Part shown: positions 6,602 to 14,495 of the stretch, piece by piece | How the letters are laid out: the number at the start of each line of letters is the position of its first letter | How positions within the stretch are numbered: position 1 is the stretch's first letter | Assembly: GCA_030642565.1 (NCBI GenBank) | Contig: DAOWNM010000012.1 | Coordinates: 1-17,771 of the forward strand | DNA: 17,771 bases | Origin: Bacteroidota bacterium | GTDB lineage: Bacteria > Bacteroidota > Bacteroidia > Bacteroidales > GCA-2748055 | Reading direction: 5' to 3' | Program-made: the position numbers and the translations under genes | The notes under the pieces: model-generated | The model's input: only the letters and a program-made list of their open reading frames with translations | What the model was told of the DNA's origin: nothing | The model's database searches: none

Positions 6602-8347
6602 ATGCAAAAAGCCAACGAATTCCTTCTCTTTCTGAACAACTATTTGGGAGGACACCAGTGGTTTGTTTTTCTCCTGCTCGGAACCGGTGTATTTTTTACC
6701 CTTTACCTGGGACTGCCACAAATCAGGTATTTCGGTCATGCCATCAAGATTGTAAAAGGAAAATTTGACCGTGCGGAGGACATAGGAGATACTTCACACT
6801 TCCAGGCTTTAACCACGGCCCTGTCGGGTACGGTAGGTACAGGAAACATAGCAGGAGTGGCCCTGGCCATTCACCTGGGTGGCCCGGCGGCCCTGTTCTG
6901 GATGCTGATCACCGCACTTCTGGGTATGACTACAAAGTTTGTGGAGGTGACCATTTCACACAAATACAGGGATATTCTGCCGGATGGATCTATTTCGGGC
7001 GGACCCATGTACTATATGAAGAAGCGGATGAACATTACCACCAGGAACGGTAAGATCATCAAAACCGGGGCGATACTGGGAGGCTTTTTTGCATTTGCTA
7101 CCATACTCTCCTCCTTTGGAACAGGGAGTTTGCCACAGATTAACAGCATCTCCGAATCCATGTTTACCTCTTTCGGAATCAACCATACCCTGACAGGGGG
7201 TGTGCTGGCTGTGTTGCTTGGACTGGTGATCATCGGGGGAATCAAGCGGATTGCTAAAGTAACATCCACCCTGGTTCCTATGATGGCATTGATTTACGTG
7301 GTGGGAGCTATCCTGGTGATTGCCACCAACTATCAGAATATACTTCCCTCAATTGGCTCCATTTTTTCCGATGCCTTTACAGGGAGTGCAGCAGTTGGCG
7401 GATTCCTGGGAGCCGGGTTTGCCTTTACCTTCAACAAGGGGGTAAACAGGGGACTCTTCTCCAATGAGGCGGGACAGGGTTCTGCGCCTATCGCGCACAG
7501 TGCAGCCAAAGCACAGGAGCCCGTTTCGGAAGGTATGGTGGCCATACTGGAACCTTTTATCGACACCATCATCATCTGTACGCTTACCGGATTGGTGCTG
7601 CTTTCGTCAGGGGTCTGGAACGAGAAGATTGAGAACCGCTTTCAGCAGGCCGACCTGCAGATTGTAGAGGGGAGCTACCTGGAAGACAATGAAAATGACC
7701 GTGTACTGATGGCCAGGGTTTTCAGTAACGATACCACACTGGCCCTCTTTTCAGGTTCATTGCAGGTGGAAGAGGGAACCGTGGTTACCGAAGGAGTTAC
7801 CATTATCCATGCCGAATCATTTGCCGAGGATGTGGTAGTGACCCGGGGAAAAGAGAAGTACACCGGTCCCATCCCGGTATTGGACGGAGTGGTGCAGTTC
7901 AGTGAACTGGCCAATGAGAAGGAAGCTGTCTATTTTTCGGGTCGCTCCCTGATCCATAGTGCAGCACTGACCACAGAGGCATTTAAACGAAGTTGGATGG
8001 GCGACTGGGGACAGTATATCGTCTCCATCGGGCTGTTGCTGTTTGCCTTTTCCACGGCCATTTCGTGGTCCTACTACGGCGGAAGGGCAGTGACCTACCT
8101 TTTCGGTACCAGGTATGTGATTGTTTACAGGCTGATCTATGTGGTGGGGTTCTTCCTGGCCTCCTTCACCGATACCACCCTAGTCTGGAACCTCTCCTAT
8201 ATCACCATTGCCATCATGACCATTCCCAACCTGTTTGGACTGCTGGTTCTCCGAAAAGATATCAAGCGTACCATTGGTACTTACTGGAGAGACTTTAAAA
8301 AGGAGTGGCCACAGGAGAAGCTCCCGGTTGGAACTGACAGGAGTTAA
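6602..8347 (+). CDS. AGCS-family sodium/alanine (amino acid) symporter with an inserted domain
   Basis: A 581-residue inner-membrane transporter of the alanine/glycine:cation symporter family, which imports small neutral amino acids with sodium. Family features: SGTVGTGNIAGVALAI (residues about 75-90), GGPMYYMKK, an FNKGVNRGLFSNEAGQGSAP-type motif, and a late SIGLLLFAFSTAISWSYYGG. Many hydrophobic helices span the chain. AGCS proteins are usually about 450-490 residues; this one carries an extra hydrophilic, acidic segment of about 110 residues (about 340-447) between the helix ending in LLSSGVW and the helix after SWMGDWGQY. The segment looks rich in short beta-type strands and has no membrane helix. 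Exact substrate cannot be read from sequence. It is 49 bases downstream of the kinase and overlaps the RlmD stop codon tail to tail (shared TTAA at 8344-8347). Confidence 0.92.
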   Translation: MQKANEFLLFLNNYLGGHQWFVFLLLGTGVFFTLYLGLPQIRYFGHAIKIVKGKFDRAEDIGDTSHFQALTTALSGTVGTGNIAGVALAIHLGGPAALFWMLITALLGMTTKFVEVTISHKYRDILPDGSISGGPMYYMKKRMNITTRNGKIIKTGAILGGFFAFATILSSFGTGSLPQINSISESMFTSFGINHTLTGGVLAVLLGLVIIGGIKRIAKVTSTLVPMMALIYVVGAILVIATNYQNILPSIGSIFSDAFTGSAAVGGFLGAGFAFTFNKGVNRGLFSNEAGQGSAPIAHSAAKAQEPVSEGMVAILEPFIDTIIICTLTGLVLLSSGVWNEKIENRFQQADLQIVEGSYLEDNENDRVLMARVFSNDTTLALFSGSLQVEEGTVVTEGVTIIHAESFAEDVVVTRGKEKYTGPIPVLDGVVQFSELANEKEAVYFSGRSLIHSAALTTEAFKRSWMGDWGQYIVSIGLLLFAFSTAISWSYYGGRAVTYLFGTRYVIVYRLIYVVGFFLASFTDTTLVWNLSYITIAIMTIPNLFGLLVLRKDIKRTIGTYWRDFKKEWPQEKLPVGTDRS

Positions 8348-9747
8348 ACAACCTCCAGCAACGCCACATTTTCCACATGATGGGTATGGGGAAACATATC
8401 TACCGGCTGGATTCTGGTGACCCTGTAGGAGCTTCCCAACAGCTCCACATCCCTGGCCTGGGTGGCCGGATTACAGGAGACATATACAATACGTTCGGGT
8501 GCAAACTTCAGGATCTGTTCCACCACCTTTGCGTGCATGCCGGCCCTGGGAGGATCGGTGATGATCACATCGGGCTTGCCGTTCTCCGCAATAAAGTTGT
8601 CGGTAAGAATATCCTTCATATCGCCGGCAAAGAAACGGGTATTTCCGATCCCGTTGATCTCTGAGTTAACCTTTGCATCTTCGATCGATTCAGGTACCGA
8701 CTCAATTCCCACCACCGATCTGACTTTTCCCGCCATAAAATTGGCTATGGTCCCGGTTCCGGTGTAGAGGTCATAGAGGACCTCATCTCCTTTTAGCCCG
8801 GCAAAATCCCTGGCAACCTGGTAGAGTCTGAGTGCCTGGTATGAATTGGTCTGGAAAAATGATTTGGGTCCGATCTTGAATTTGAGATCCTCCAGCTGTT
8901 CAAAAATATGATCCCTGCCCGACGAGGTAATAATATCCTGGTCATACAACGTCTCATTCTTTTTCGGATTGATCACATACATCAGGCTGGTGAGATCGGG
9001 GAACCTCTCTTTGACAGCATCCAGTAGTTCATAAACTGCCGGTTCGTCAAATTGTACTGAAAGGATCACCATCACCTCTCCCAGGGTGGTCGTCCGGATG
9101 ATCAGGTTGCGGAGCAATCCCTCGTTGGTGCGGTGGTCGTAAAAAGTAAGCTTCTTCTCCAGGGCAATCTCCCTGAGATAATTGCGCACAAAATTGGTGG
9201 GTTCGCACTGCAGGTGACAGGTCTGAATATCAACCACCTTGTCGAACCTGCCCGACACATGCAGTCCCACGGCATTGGTATGCTCGAAAGGAGTTTCTGA
9301 GGCCGCTTCATGGTCGAGCAGCCAGCGGTGGTTGGAGAAGGTATATTCCAGTTTGTTCCTGTACCGCGTGATGGGATCGGAAGCCAGTATGGGCATTGTT
9401 TCAGGGATCTCCACCCCGGCAATATGACGGAAGGCGTCTACCACCTGCTGCTCTTTGTAGTACAGCTGACGGTTGTATGGAAGGTGTTGCCATTTGCATC
9501 CGCCACATACACCGAAGTGGTCGCAAAAGGGATCGGTTCTCTGATCGGAATAGCTATGGTACTTCACCACGCGGGCCTCCATATACCTCCCTTTCTTCCT
9601 GAATACCTGAAGATCCACCACATCGCCGGGAACTGCATCCTTTACAAATACCACAATACTGTCGACTCTTGCGATGGATTTTCCTTCTGCACCGATGTTC
9701 TCAATGGTAACCTCCTCCAGGAGGGGTAAATTCTTTCTTCTGCCCAC
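8344..9747 (-). CDS. rlmD: 23S rRNA (uracil-5-)-methyltransferase, RlmD/TrmA family
   Basis: A 467-residue enzyme that uses S-adenosylmethionine to make 5-methyluridine in 23S rRNA. Order of parts: an N-terminal TRAM RNA-binding domain (about 8-64), cysteines of an iron-sulfur cluster (C75, C81, C84 and C177), an RNA-recognition region, and a C-terminal Rossmann methyltransferase domain with DLYTGTGTIANF (about 326-337), the DPPRAG motif (about 398-403) and the catalytic cysteine in VSCNPAT (about Cys425). The C-terminal PVDMFPHTHHVENVALL is typical of the family. The start codon is GTG at 9747; no in-frame ATG gives a better start, and a perfect promoter box lies just upstream. RlmD (U1939) is the usual name, but a dual-site RlmCD-like role cannot be excluded. 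It is divergent from the ABC-F gene. Confidence 0.92.
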   Translation of the reverse strand: MGRRKNLPLLEEVTIENIGAEGKSIARVDSIVVFVKDAVPGDVVDLQVFRKKGRYMEARVVKYHSYSDQRTDPFCDHFGVCGGCKWQHLPYNRQLYYKEQQVVDAFRHIAGVEIPETMPILASDPITRYRNKLEYTFSNHRWLLDHEAASETPFEHTNAVGLHVSGRFDKVVDIQTCHLQCEPTNFVRNYLREIALEKKLTFYDHRTNEGLLRNLIIRTTTLGEVMVILSVQFDEPAVYELLDAVKERFPDLTSLMYVINPKKNETLYDQDIITSSGRDHIFEQLEDLKFKIGPKSFFQTNSYQALRLYQVARDFAGLKGDEVLYDLYTGTGTIANFMAGKVRSVVGIESVPESIEDAKVNSEINGIGNTRFFAGDMKDILTDNFIAENGKPDVIITDPPRAGMHAKVVEQILKFAPERIVYVSCNPATQARDVELLGSSYRVTRIQPVDMFPHTHHVENVALLEVV

Positions 9748-9764
9748 AATTTCTAATTTGGGAT

Positions 9765-9795
9765 CAAAAGTATTATTCCTTCATCATTTCTGCAA
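9765..9795 (-). promoter_or_regulatory. Promoter of rlmD
   Basis: On the minus strand, TTG (9793-9795) is followed by a 20-base spacer and TACTTTTG (9765-9772), an exact TAnnTTTG box. The expected start is near 9758-9760, about 12 bases before the GTG start of rlmD. This supports the GTG start. Confidence 0.55.
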
Positions 9796-9807
9796 TGATT
9801 ACTTCCG

Positions 9808-9834
9808 TTGACTCGCTGAATTGTTCTATTTTTG
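9808..9834 (+). promoter_or_regulatory. Promoter of the ABC-F gene, directly against its start codon
   Basis: TTG (9808-9810), a 16-base spacer and TATTTTTG (9827-9834), an exact TAnnTTTG box with a slightly short spacer. Transcription would begin around 9838-9841, only a few bases before the ATG at 9843, which predicts a leaderless or nearly leaderless mRNA. It also argues against the in-frame upstream ATG at 9795. Confidence 0.45.
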
Positions 9835-9842
9835 CCCGCAGA

Positions 9843-11846
9843 ATGATATCTATCGATAATGTAACCATCCGTTTCGGGGCCTATGTGCTTTTCGACCAGG
9901 TAAGCTTCCAGGTTAATCCGGGAGACCATATCGGACTGGTGGGGCGTAACGGGGCAGGCAAAACCACCATCCTGAACCTGATTGACGGACAGCAGGATCC
10001 GGATGAAGGGAGGGTCGTTAAAAGTGCTGACAAGGAGGTAGGATACCTTCCACAGCAGATGAAACACCGCAAGGGAAAAACGCTCTACAGGGAGGCAATG
10101 AATGCTTTTGCATTGGTGATTGCCCTGAAAAAGAGAATCGATTCCATTACTACCGAATTGGGAGAGAGAAGCGATTACGAATCGAAAGCATACCTGACAC
10201 TGATACAGGAGCTGGCCAATGCCAATGAGCAGTTTGAGATGGAGGGGGGACATACCATCCATGCTGAAGTGGAGCAGACATTGATAGGGCTTGGGTTTAA
10301 GAAAACCGATATGGAACGCCCGGTACATGAATTTAGTGGTGGATGGCGCATGCGTGTGGAGCTGGCCAAAATTCTTCTGCGCAGGCCGGACTATATTTTG
10401 TTGGATGAGCCCACCAATCACCTGGATATAGAGTCGATTCAGTGGCTGGAAGATTTCCTTGGAAATTTCCCGGGTGGTGTACTGATCATATCGCACGACC
10501 GTGCTTTTCTCGATAATGTAACAAACCGGACCATTGAACTTTCGCTGGGAAAGATCTACGATTACAGGGTCTCTTACTCAAAATATGTACAGTTGAAGGA
10601 GGAGCGGATCACTGTACAACATGCAGCCTATGAGAATCAGCGGAAGATGATCCAGGATACAGAAGAGTTTATTAACCGCTTCAGGTATAAAGCTACCAAA
10701 GCGGTACAGGTGCAGTCGCGCATCAAACAGCTGGAGAAGCTGAATCGTATTGAAGTGGAGAAGGAGGATGACCTTGGTATGAACCTGAAGTTTCCTCCGT
10801 CAAAACGGTCCGGGACCATCGTGGTGGAAACAGTGGGACTAAAGAAACAGTTTGGGGAGATCAAAGTGTTGAATGGAGTGGATATGGTGATTGAGCGAGG
10901 CGAGAAGGTGGCCTTTGTGGGAAAGAACGGAGAGGGGAAAACAACCCTGTCGAGGATCCTGGTGGGGGAGCTGGATCATACCGGCGGATTGAAGATGGGG
11001 TACAATGTGGAACTTGGATATTTCGCTCAGAACCAGGATGAAATCATGGATGACAACCTTACCGTACTGGAGACGGTCGACCATGCAGCTGTAGGTGATA
11101 TCCGGACGAAGATCCGGGATATCCTTGGAGCCTTTCTATTCAGTGGTGAGGATGTGGATAAGAAGGTGAAGGTGCTTTCGGGTGGTGAGCGTTCCAGGCT
11201 GGCCTTGGCCAGGATGTTGCTGCAACCATTTAATCTGTTGATCCTCGATGAGCCAACCAACCATCTGGATATGCATTCAAAGGATATTCTGAAAAAAGCG
11301 TTGCTGGCCTTTGATGGTACGCTTATTGTGGTTTCACACGACAGGGAGTTTCTTGACGGACTGGTGGATAAGATTTTTGAGTTCAGGGACCAGAAAGTGA
11401 AGGAGCACCTGGGGGGGATATATGATTTCCTGCAGCGAAGGAAACTTACATCGCTCAGGGAGATCGAACGAAAAGAGAAACCGTCGAAAGCCGGAGCTGT
11501 TTCAGCCTCCTCCACAGCTGCTTCTACAGAAAATAATGACAGGGTAACGGTTGTGGATGCTCAGGAACCGGTGAAACAGTCCAACAAGGAGCAGTATAAG
11601 GAGCAGAAGGTACAGGAGAAGAAGATCAGGAAAATTGCCAACCGGGTGAAGTCGCTGGAGTATGAAATTGAGCAAATTGAGGAGGAGCTTTCAACAATGG
11701 ATGAGATGTTAATGAATCCCGACAATATAGAGGGGATGCATGTGTATGAAGCGTATGAACAACTCAAAAACAGGCATGATGAAGCGTTGTCAGTATGGGA
11801 AAAGCAGACTATGTTGCTTGAGAAAGTGTCGGGAAAAGGAAAATAG
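9843..11846 (+). CDS. ABC-F family ATPase (ribosome-associated)
   Basis: A 667-residue protein with two ABC domains on one chain and no membrane segment. Domain 1: Walker A GRNGAGKTT (34-42), signature SGGW (165-168), Walker B ILLDEPTNHLD (around 185-195). Then an interdomain linker with the VQVQSRIKQLEKL helix, the ABC-F tether that reaches the ribosomal P-site region. Domain 2: Walker A GKNGEGKTT (360-368), signature LSGGERS (445-451), Walker B ILDEPTNHLD (467-476). A Ser/Ala-rich segment (about 535-570) leads into a C-terminal charged coiled coil (about 580-665). Members adjust elongation or rescue stalled ribosomes; some give antibiotic resistance, but nothing here points to resistance. 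I chose the ATG at 9843 (MISIDNVTIRF) rather than 9795, which lies upstream of the promoter box and adds an atypical N-terminus. Confidence 0.92.
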   Translation: MISIDNVTIRFGAYVLFDQVSFQVNPGDHIGLVGRNGAGKTTILNLIDGQQDPDEGRVVKSADKEVGYLPQQMKHRKGKTLYREAMNAFALVIALKKRIDSITTELGERSDYESKAYLTLIQELANANEQFEMEGGHTIHAEVEQTLIGLGFKKTDMERPVHEFSGGWRMRVELAKILLRRPDYILLDEPTNHLDIESIQWLEDFLGNFPGGVLIISHDRAFLDNVTNRTIELSLGKIYDYRVSYSKYVQLKEERITVQHAAYENQRKMIQDTEEFINRFRYKATKAVQVQSRIKQLEKLNRIEVEKEDDLGMNLKFPPSKRSGTIVVETVGLKKQFGEIKVLNGVDMVIERGEKVAFVGKNGEGKTTLSRILVGELDHTGGLKMGYNVELGYFAQNQDEIMDDNLTVLETVDHAAVGDIRTKIRDILGAFLFSGEDVDKKVKVLSGGERSRLALARMLLQPFNLLILDEPTNHLDMHSKDILKKALLAFDGTLIVVSHDREFLDGLVDKIFEFRDQKVKEHLGGIYDFLQRRKLTSLREIERKEKPSKAGAVSASSTAASTENNDRVTVVDAQEPVKQSNKEQYKEQKVQEKKIRKIANRVKSLEYEIEQIEEELSTMDEMLMNPDNIEGMHVYEAYEQLKNRHDEALSVWEKQTMLLEKVSGKGK

Positions 11847-11860
11847 TTAATTTTAGGAAC

Positions 11861-13162
11861 ATGGGAAAGAACGGTTTATGGTTGATAATTTGCTGTGTCT
11901 TGACAGGCCTGGCAACCGGATGTACCTCTTCAAAAAAGGCTGCCACAGTGGAGACGCAGGGGAAGATGGCTTCTCTATACAATCCCAGCAGACTTTCACT
12001 GCATCCCGATTTTTCTATTTTTCATAACAGCAATAACTACTCTGTACTATATATCAGGGTATATCCATCTGAACTAAGATTTAACCAGACCAATGAAGAG
12101 TTTGAGTACCGGGCATTGTTGAAGTTAAAATATGAACTAATCAGGCTGGAAGAGAATGGACAGGGGGAGAACGTTGTGGTCGACTCGGCATCGGTGGTCT
12201 ACAAGTTAAGGGAGAGGGATGAGAAGAGTCCGGCATTTTTTGCATCCCTTACCATACCGGTCAGGCAGGGTTTTCGTTATTTGCTCAAGGCGGAGACAAT
12301 TGACCTGAACAGAGGGAGCATGGGACTTGAGTATCTTTATGTGGATAAAACCGATCCCAATAGTGCCCAAAATTTTAAAGTGATCTCCACCTTTTCTGGT
12401 TATCCTAAATTCATGCGTTTTTTTCTTACAGGTGAGAAGTTTAATGTACAGTACAGGGACCGGGGCGTTGATTCTATTTATGTGGACTATTTCAGGCTGG
12501 AAAATGAATTGCCCCGCCCCCCCATCACGGCGACATCAGATTATACCATGAATTACAGACCCGATACAAGCTATGTATTTCCCTTAGTAGATACTGTAGG
12601 TTATGACCTTCGCATGGAAGGTATGTACCTTATAAAGGTGGATAGTGAACAGAATGAGGGGCTTACCATGTTTAATTACGGAGGTTCTTTTCCTGAGGTA
12701 AAGACCCCCAGAGAGTTGATGGAACCACTCTTCTACCTGGCTACACTCTCCGAATACAGGGATCTGAGAACAGAGTCGAACAGGAAGCTTGCTGTAGATA
12801 ATTTTTGGTTAAAATTGGGAAACAGCATTGAAAAATCGAGGGAGTTGATCAGGATTTACTATAACCGGGTGATCTATTCGAATCTTTACTTCTCATCCAA
12901 CAAAGAGGGTTGGAAGACCGATCAGGGTATGATCTTTATTCTTTTTGGACCGCCAACCAGGATCCAGATGACAGGCAACGGAGAGAGCTGGTACTATTTT
13001 GCAAAGCGTAAAAGCAAAGTGGTTGAGTTCAAGTTTGCACGTGAGCAGGATGCATTTTCCGATCAGAATATGATGTGGCAGAAAACCACCGAGTCACAGA
13101 GCTACCGGAACGAGGCCATTCGTTCCTGGAGAAATGGAAAGGTATATTCAATGGGTTCCTGA
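11861..13162 (+). CDS. GWxTD domain lipoprotein
   Basis: A 433-residue lipoprotein. Signal residues 1-20 end in LATGC with Cys21 as the lipidated residue. The long middle part looks beta-rich and resembles an extracellular or periplasmic folding unit. The C-terminal third carries the GWxTD signature: EGWKTDQGMIFILFGPP, with G350, W351, T353 and D354. This domain is widespread in Bacteroidota and a few other phyla, and its function is not known. It starts 14 bases after the ABC-F stop. The stop TGA (13160-13162) shares its last base with the ATG of rlmB (TGATG), suggesting translational coupling. From memory, GWxTD genes often sit directly beside rlmB in this phylum; I could not verify this here. 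Likely an envelope protein co-expressed with rRNA modification genes. Confidence 0.88.
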   Translation: MGKNGLWLIICCVLTGLATGCTSSKKAATVETQGKMASLYNPSRLSLHPDFSIFHNSNNYSVLYIRVYPSELRFNQTNEEFEYRALLKLKYELIRLEENGQGENVVVDSASVVYKLRERDEKSPAFFASLTIPVRQGFRYLLKAETIDLNRGSMGLEYLYVDKTDPNSAQNFKVISTFSGYPKFMRFFLTGEKFNVQYRDRGVDSIYVDYFRLENELPRPPITATSDYTMNYRPDTSYVFPLVDTVGYDLRMEGMYLIKVDSEQNEGLTMFNYGGSFPEVKTPRELMEPLFYLATLSEYRDLRTESNRKLAVDNFWLKLGNSIEKSRELIRIYYNRVIYSNLYFSSNKEGWKTDQGMIFILFGPPTRIQMTGNGESWYYFAKRKSKVVEFKFAREQDAFSDQNMMWQKTTESQSYRNEAIRSWRNGKVYSMGS

Positions 13163-13902
13163 TGGCAAAAAACGACAACTATATTTTTGGCATACATGCA
13201 GTTCTTGAGGCTGTTCATGCAGGAAAGGGCTTTGACAAGGTACTTGTAAGAAGGGGGGCAGGATCGGATCTGCTTAAGAAATTACTGGGAGTTCTAAGCA
13301 GGATGGAGATCCCTGTACAGCAGGTTCCGGTCGAAAAGTTGAACAGGATCACCGGTAAGAACCACCAGGGCGTGATTGCTTTCCTTTCAGAAATATCCTA
13401 TGTGGATATTACAACACTGCTTCCCTCAATTTTTGAAAAGGGTGAAGATCCTTTGATACTGCTGCTCGACGGGGTATCGGATGTACGTAATTTTGGTGCC
13501 ATTGCACGTAGTGCTGAATGTGCAGGTGTTCATGCTATCGTCATCCCTGCATCGGGGAGCGCTGCTATAAACGCAGATGCCATCAAAACCTCGGCCGGGG
13601 CACTTCACAGAATCCCTGTATGTCGTCCTCGTGATCTTCTTACAGTGATGAGGTTTTTGAAGGAGAGCGGACTGAGGTTATTTGCTGCTACCGAGAGAGC
13701 TGCCGATTCGATGTATGCTACAGATATGACCGGACCTGCAGGGATGATTCTGGGGAGTGAAGAGAGGGGTATCTCTCCCCAACTGTTAAAGATTGCCGAT
13801 TCGTGGGTTTCCATTCCCATGAAAGGGAATATTCCTTCGCTCAACGTATCGGTTGCTGCAGGAGTGATGCTGTTTGAGATGCTCCGCCAGAGGGGAGCCT
13901 GA
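13162..13902 (+). CDS. rlmB: 23S rRNA (guanosine-2'-O-)-methyltransferase RlmB (SpoU/TrmH family)
   Basis: A 246-residue SPOUT methyltransferase that methylates the ribose of guanosine 2251 (E. coli numbering) of 23S rRNA using S-adenosylmethionine. N-terminal substrate-binding domain: FGIHAVLEAV... to about residue 80. Catalytic knot domain motifs: motif 1 DVRNFGAIAR (107-116, with N110 and R116), motif 2 LGSEERG (197-203), motif 3 IPSLNVSVAAG (224-234). The length is the usual 245-250 residues. The frame is open upstream to 13075, but that stretch is the GWxTD coding region in another frame. The ATG at 13162, overlapping the GWxTD stop as TGATG, gives the standard N-terminus. It converges with the Lrp gene, 12 bases apart. 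Confidence 0.95.
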   Translation: MAKNDNYIFGIHAVLEAVHAGKGFDKVLVRRGAGSDLLKKLLGVLSRMEIPVQQVPVEKLNRITGKNHQGVIAFLSEISYVDITTLLPSIFEKGEDPLILLLDGVSDVRNFGAIARSAECAGVHAIVIPASGSAAINADAIKTSAGALHRIPVCRPRDLLTVMRFLKESGLRLFAATERAADSMYATDMTGPAGMILGSEERGISPQLLKIADSWVSIPMKGNIPSLNVSVAAGVMLFEMLRQRGA

Positions 13903-13914
13903 TTGCAACAGGCG

Positions 13915-14379
13915 CTATGCCAGCGGGAGCTGCCGGTTAAAACTCTCTTCCAGGGAGATAAATGTTTCTGTTCTTGAGATCCCTTTGATGGCCTGTACCT
14001 TATCCACCAGCAGAAGTTTCAGATACTCGTTATTCCTGGTATAAATCTTAATAAAAATGGAGTATCCTCCTGTTATATAATGACACTGCGTGATTTCGGG
14101 GATCTGCTTCAACTGCTCTACCACTTCAGGATATAAGCTTGCACTGTCCAGAAAAATGCCCACATAGGCACAGGTATTAAAACCAATCTTTTTTGGGTTG
14201 ATACTAAATTCCGATCCGGTGATCACACCCATTTTGGAAAGGCGCTGGATTCGTTGATGAATAGCAGCTCCGGATACCTTGCACTCCCTGGCAACTTCCA
14301 GGTAGGGGATGCGTGCATTTTTTGTAATCAGGGTGAGGATCTTCCGATCCAGTTCGTCAAGATGGTGCGTATCTTCCAT
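13915..14379 (-). CDS. Lrp/AsnC family transcriptional regulator
   Basis: A 154-residue DNA-binding regulator of normal length. Residues 1-62 form the winged helix-turn-helix (LDELDRKILTLITKNARIPY...VSGAAIHQRIQRLSKMGVI), and residues about 68-150 form the AsnC/RAM ligand-binding domain, which oligomerises and usually binds an amino acid (QIPEITQCHYITGGYSIFIKIY). The target genes and ligand cannot be told from sequence; autoregulation is common in the family. It lies on the same strand as the mechanosensitive channel gene, 116 bases downstream of that gene's stop, but has its own strong promoter box. The ATG at 14379 gives the normal family start, and the promoter position supports it. Confidence 0.93.
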   Translation of the reverse strand: MEDTHHLDELDRKILTLITKNARIPYLEVARECKVSGAAIHQRIQRLSKMGVITGSEFSINPKKIGFNTCAYVGIFLDSASLYPEVVEQLKQIPEITQCHYITGGYSIFIKIYTRNNEYLKLLLVDKVQAIKGISRTETFISLEESFNRQLPLA

Positions 14380-14411
14380 GTGGCAGCGAATTTAAATCTG
14401 TTATGAATTCC

Positions 14412-14444
14412 CAAATGTAGTTACAATTTGAAAGAGATTCACAA
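14412..14444 (-). promoter_or_regulatory. Promoter of the Lrp/AsnC gene
   Basis: On the minus strand TACATTTG (14412-14419) is an exact TAnnTTTG box; a TTG (14442-14444) lies 22 bases further upstream. Transcription would begin near 14405, leaving about 26 bases before the ATG, similar to the leader predicted for trxA. Confidence 0.5.
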
Positions 14445-14495
14445 CACAAAGCGTGATTTTAAACATATAATTACCCCAAACCTTTACAATTGAAA

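Noticed and set aside
9795..9842. Earlier ATG for the ABC-F gene
   Set aside because: It lies upstream of the TATTTTTG box, and the added residues do not look like an ABC-F N-terminus.
9753..10496. Long open frame (247 codons) on the minus strand opposite the ABC-F gene
   Set aside because: It lies antisense to the Walker A to Walker B region of a clearly real ABC-F gene and covers both promoter boxes; its translation shows no recognisable domain.
13075..13161. Earlier start for rlmB
   Set aside because: The stretch is GWxTD coding sequence read in another frame; the standard RlmB N-terminus begins at the overlapping ATG at 13162.
13897..13913. Hairpin GCCTG/CAGGC across the rlmB stop codon as a terminator
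   Set aside because: Only five base pairs, no following T tract on either strand, and it overlaps coding sequence; too weak to call.
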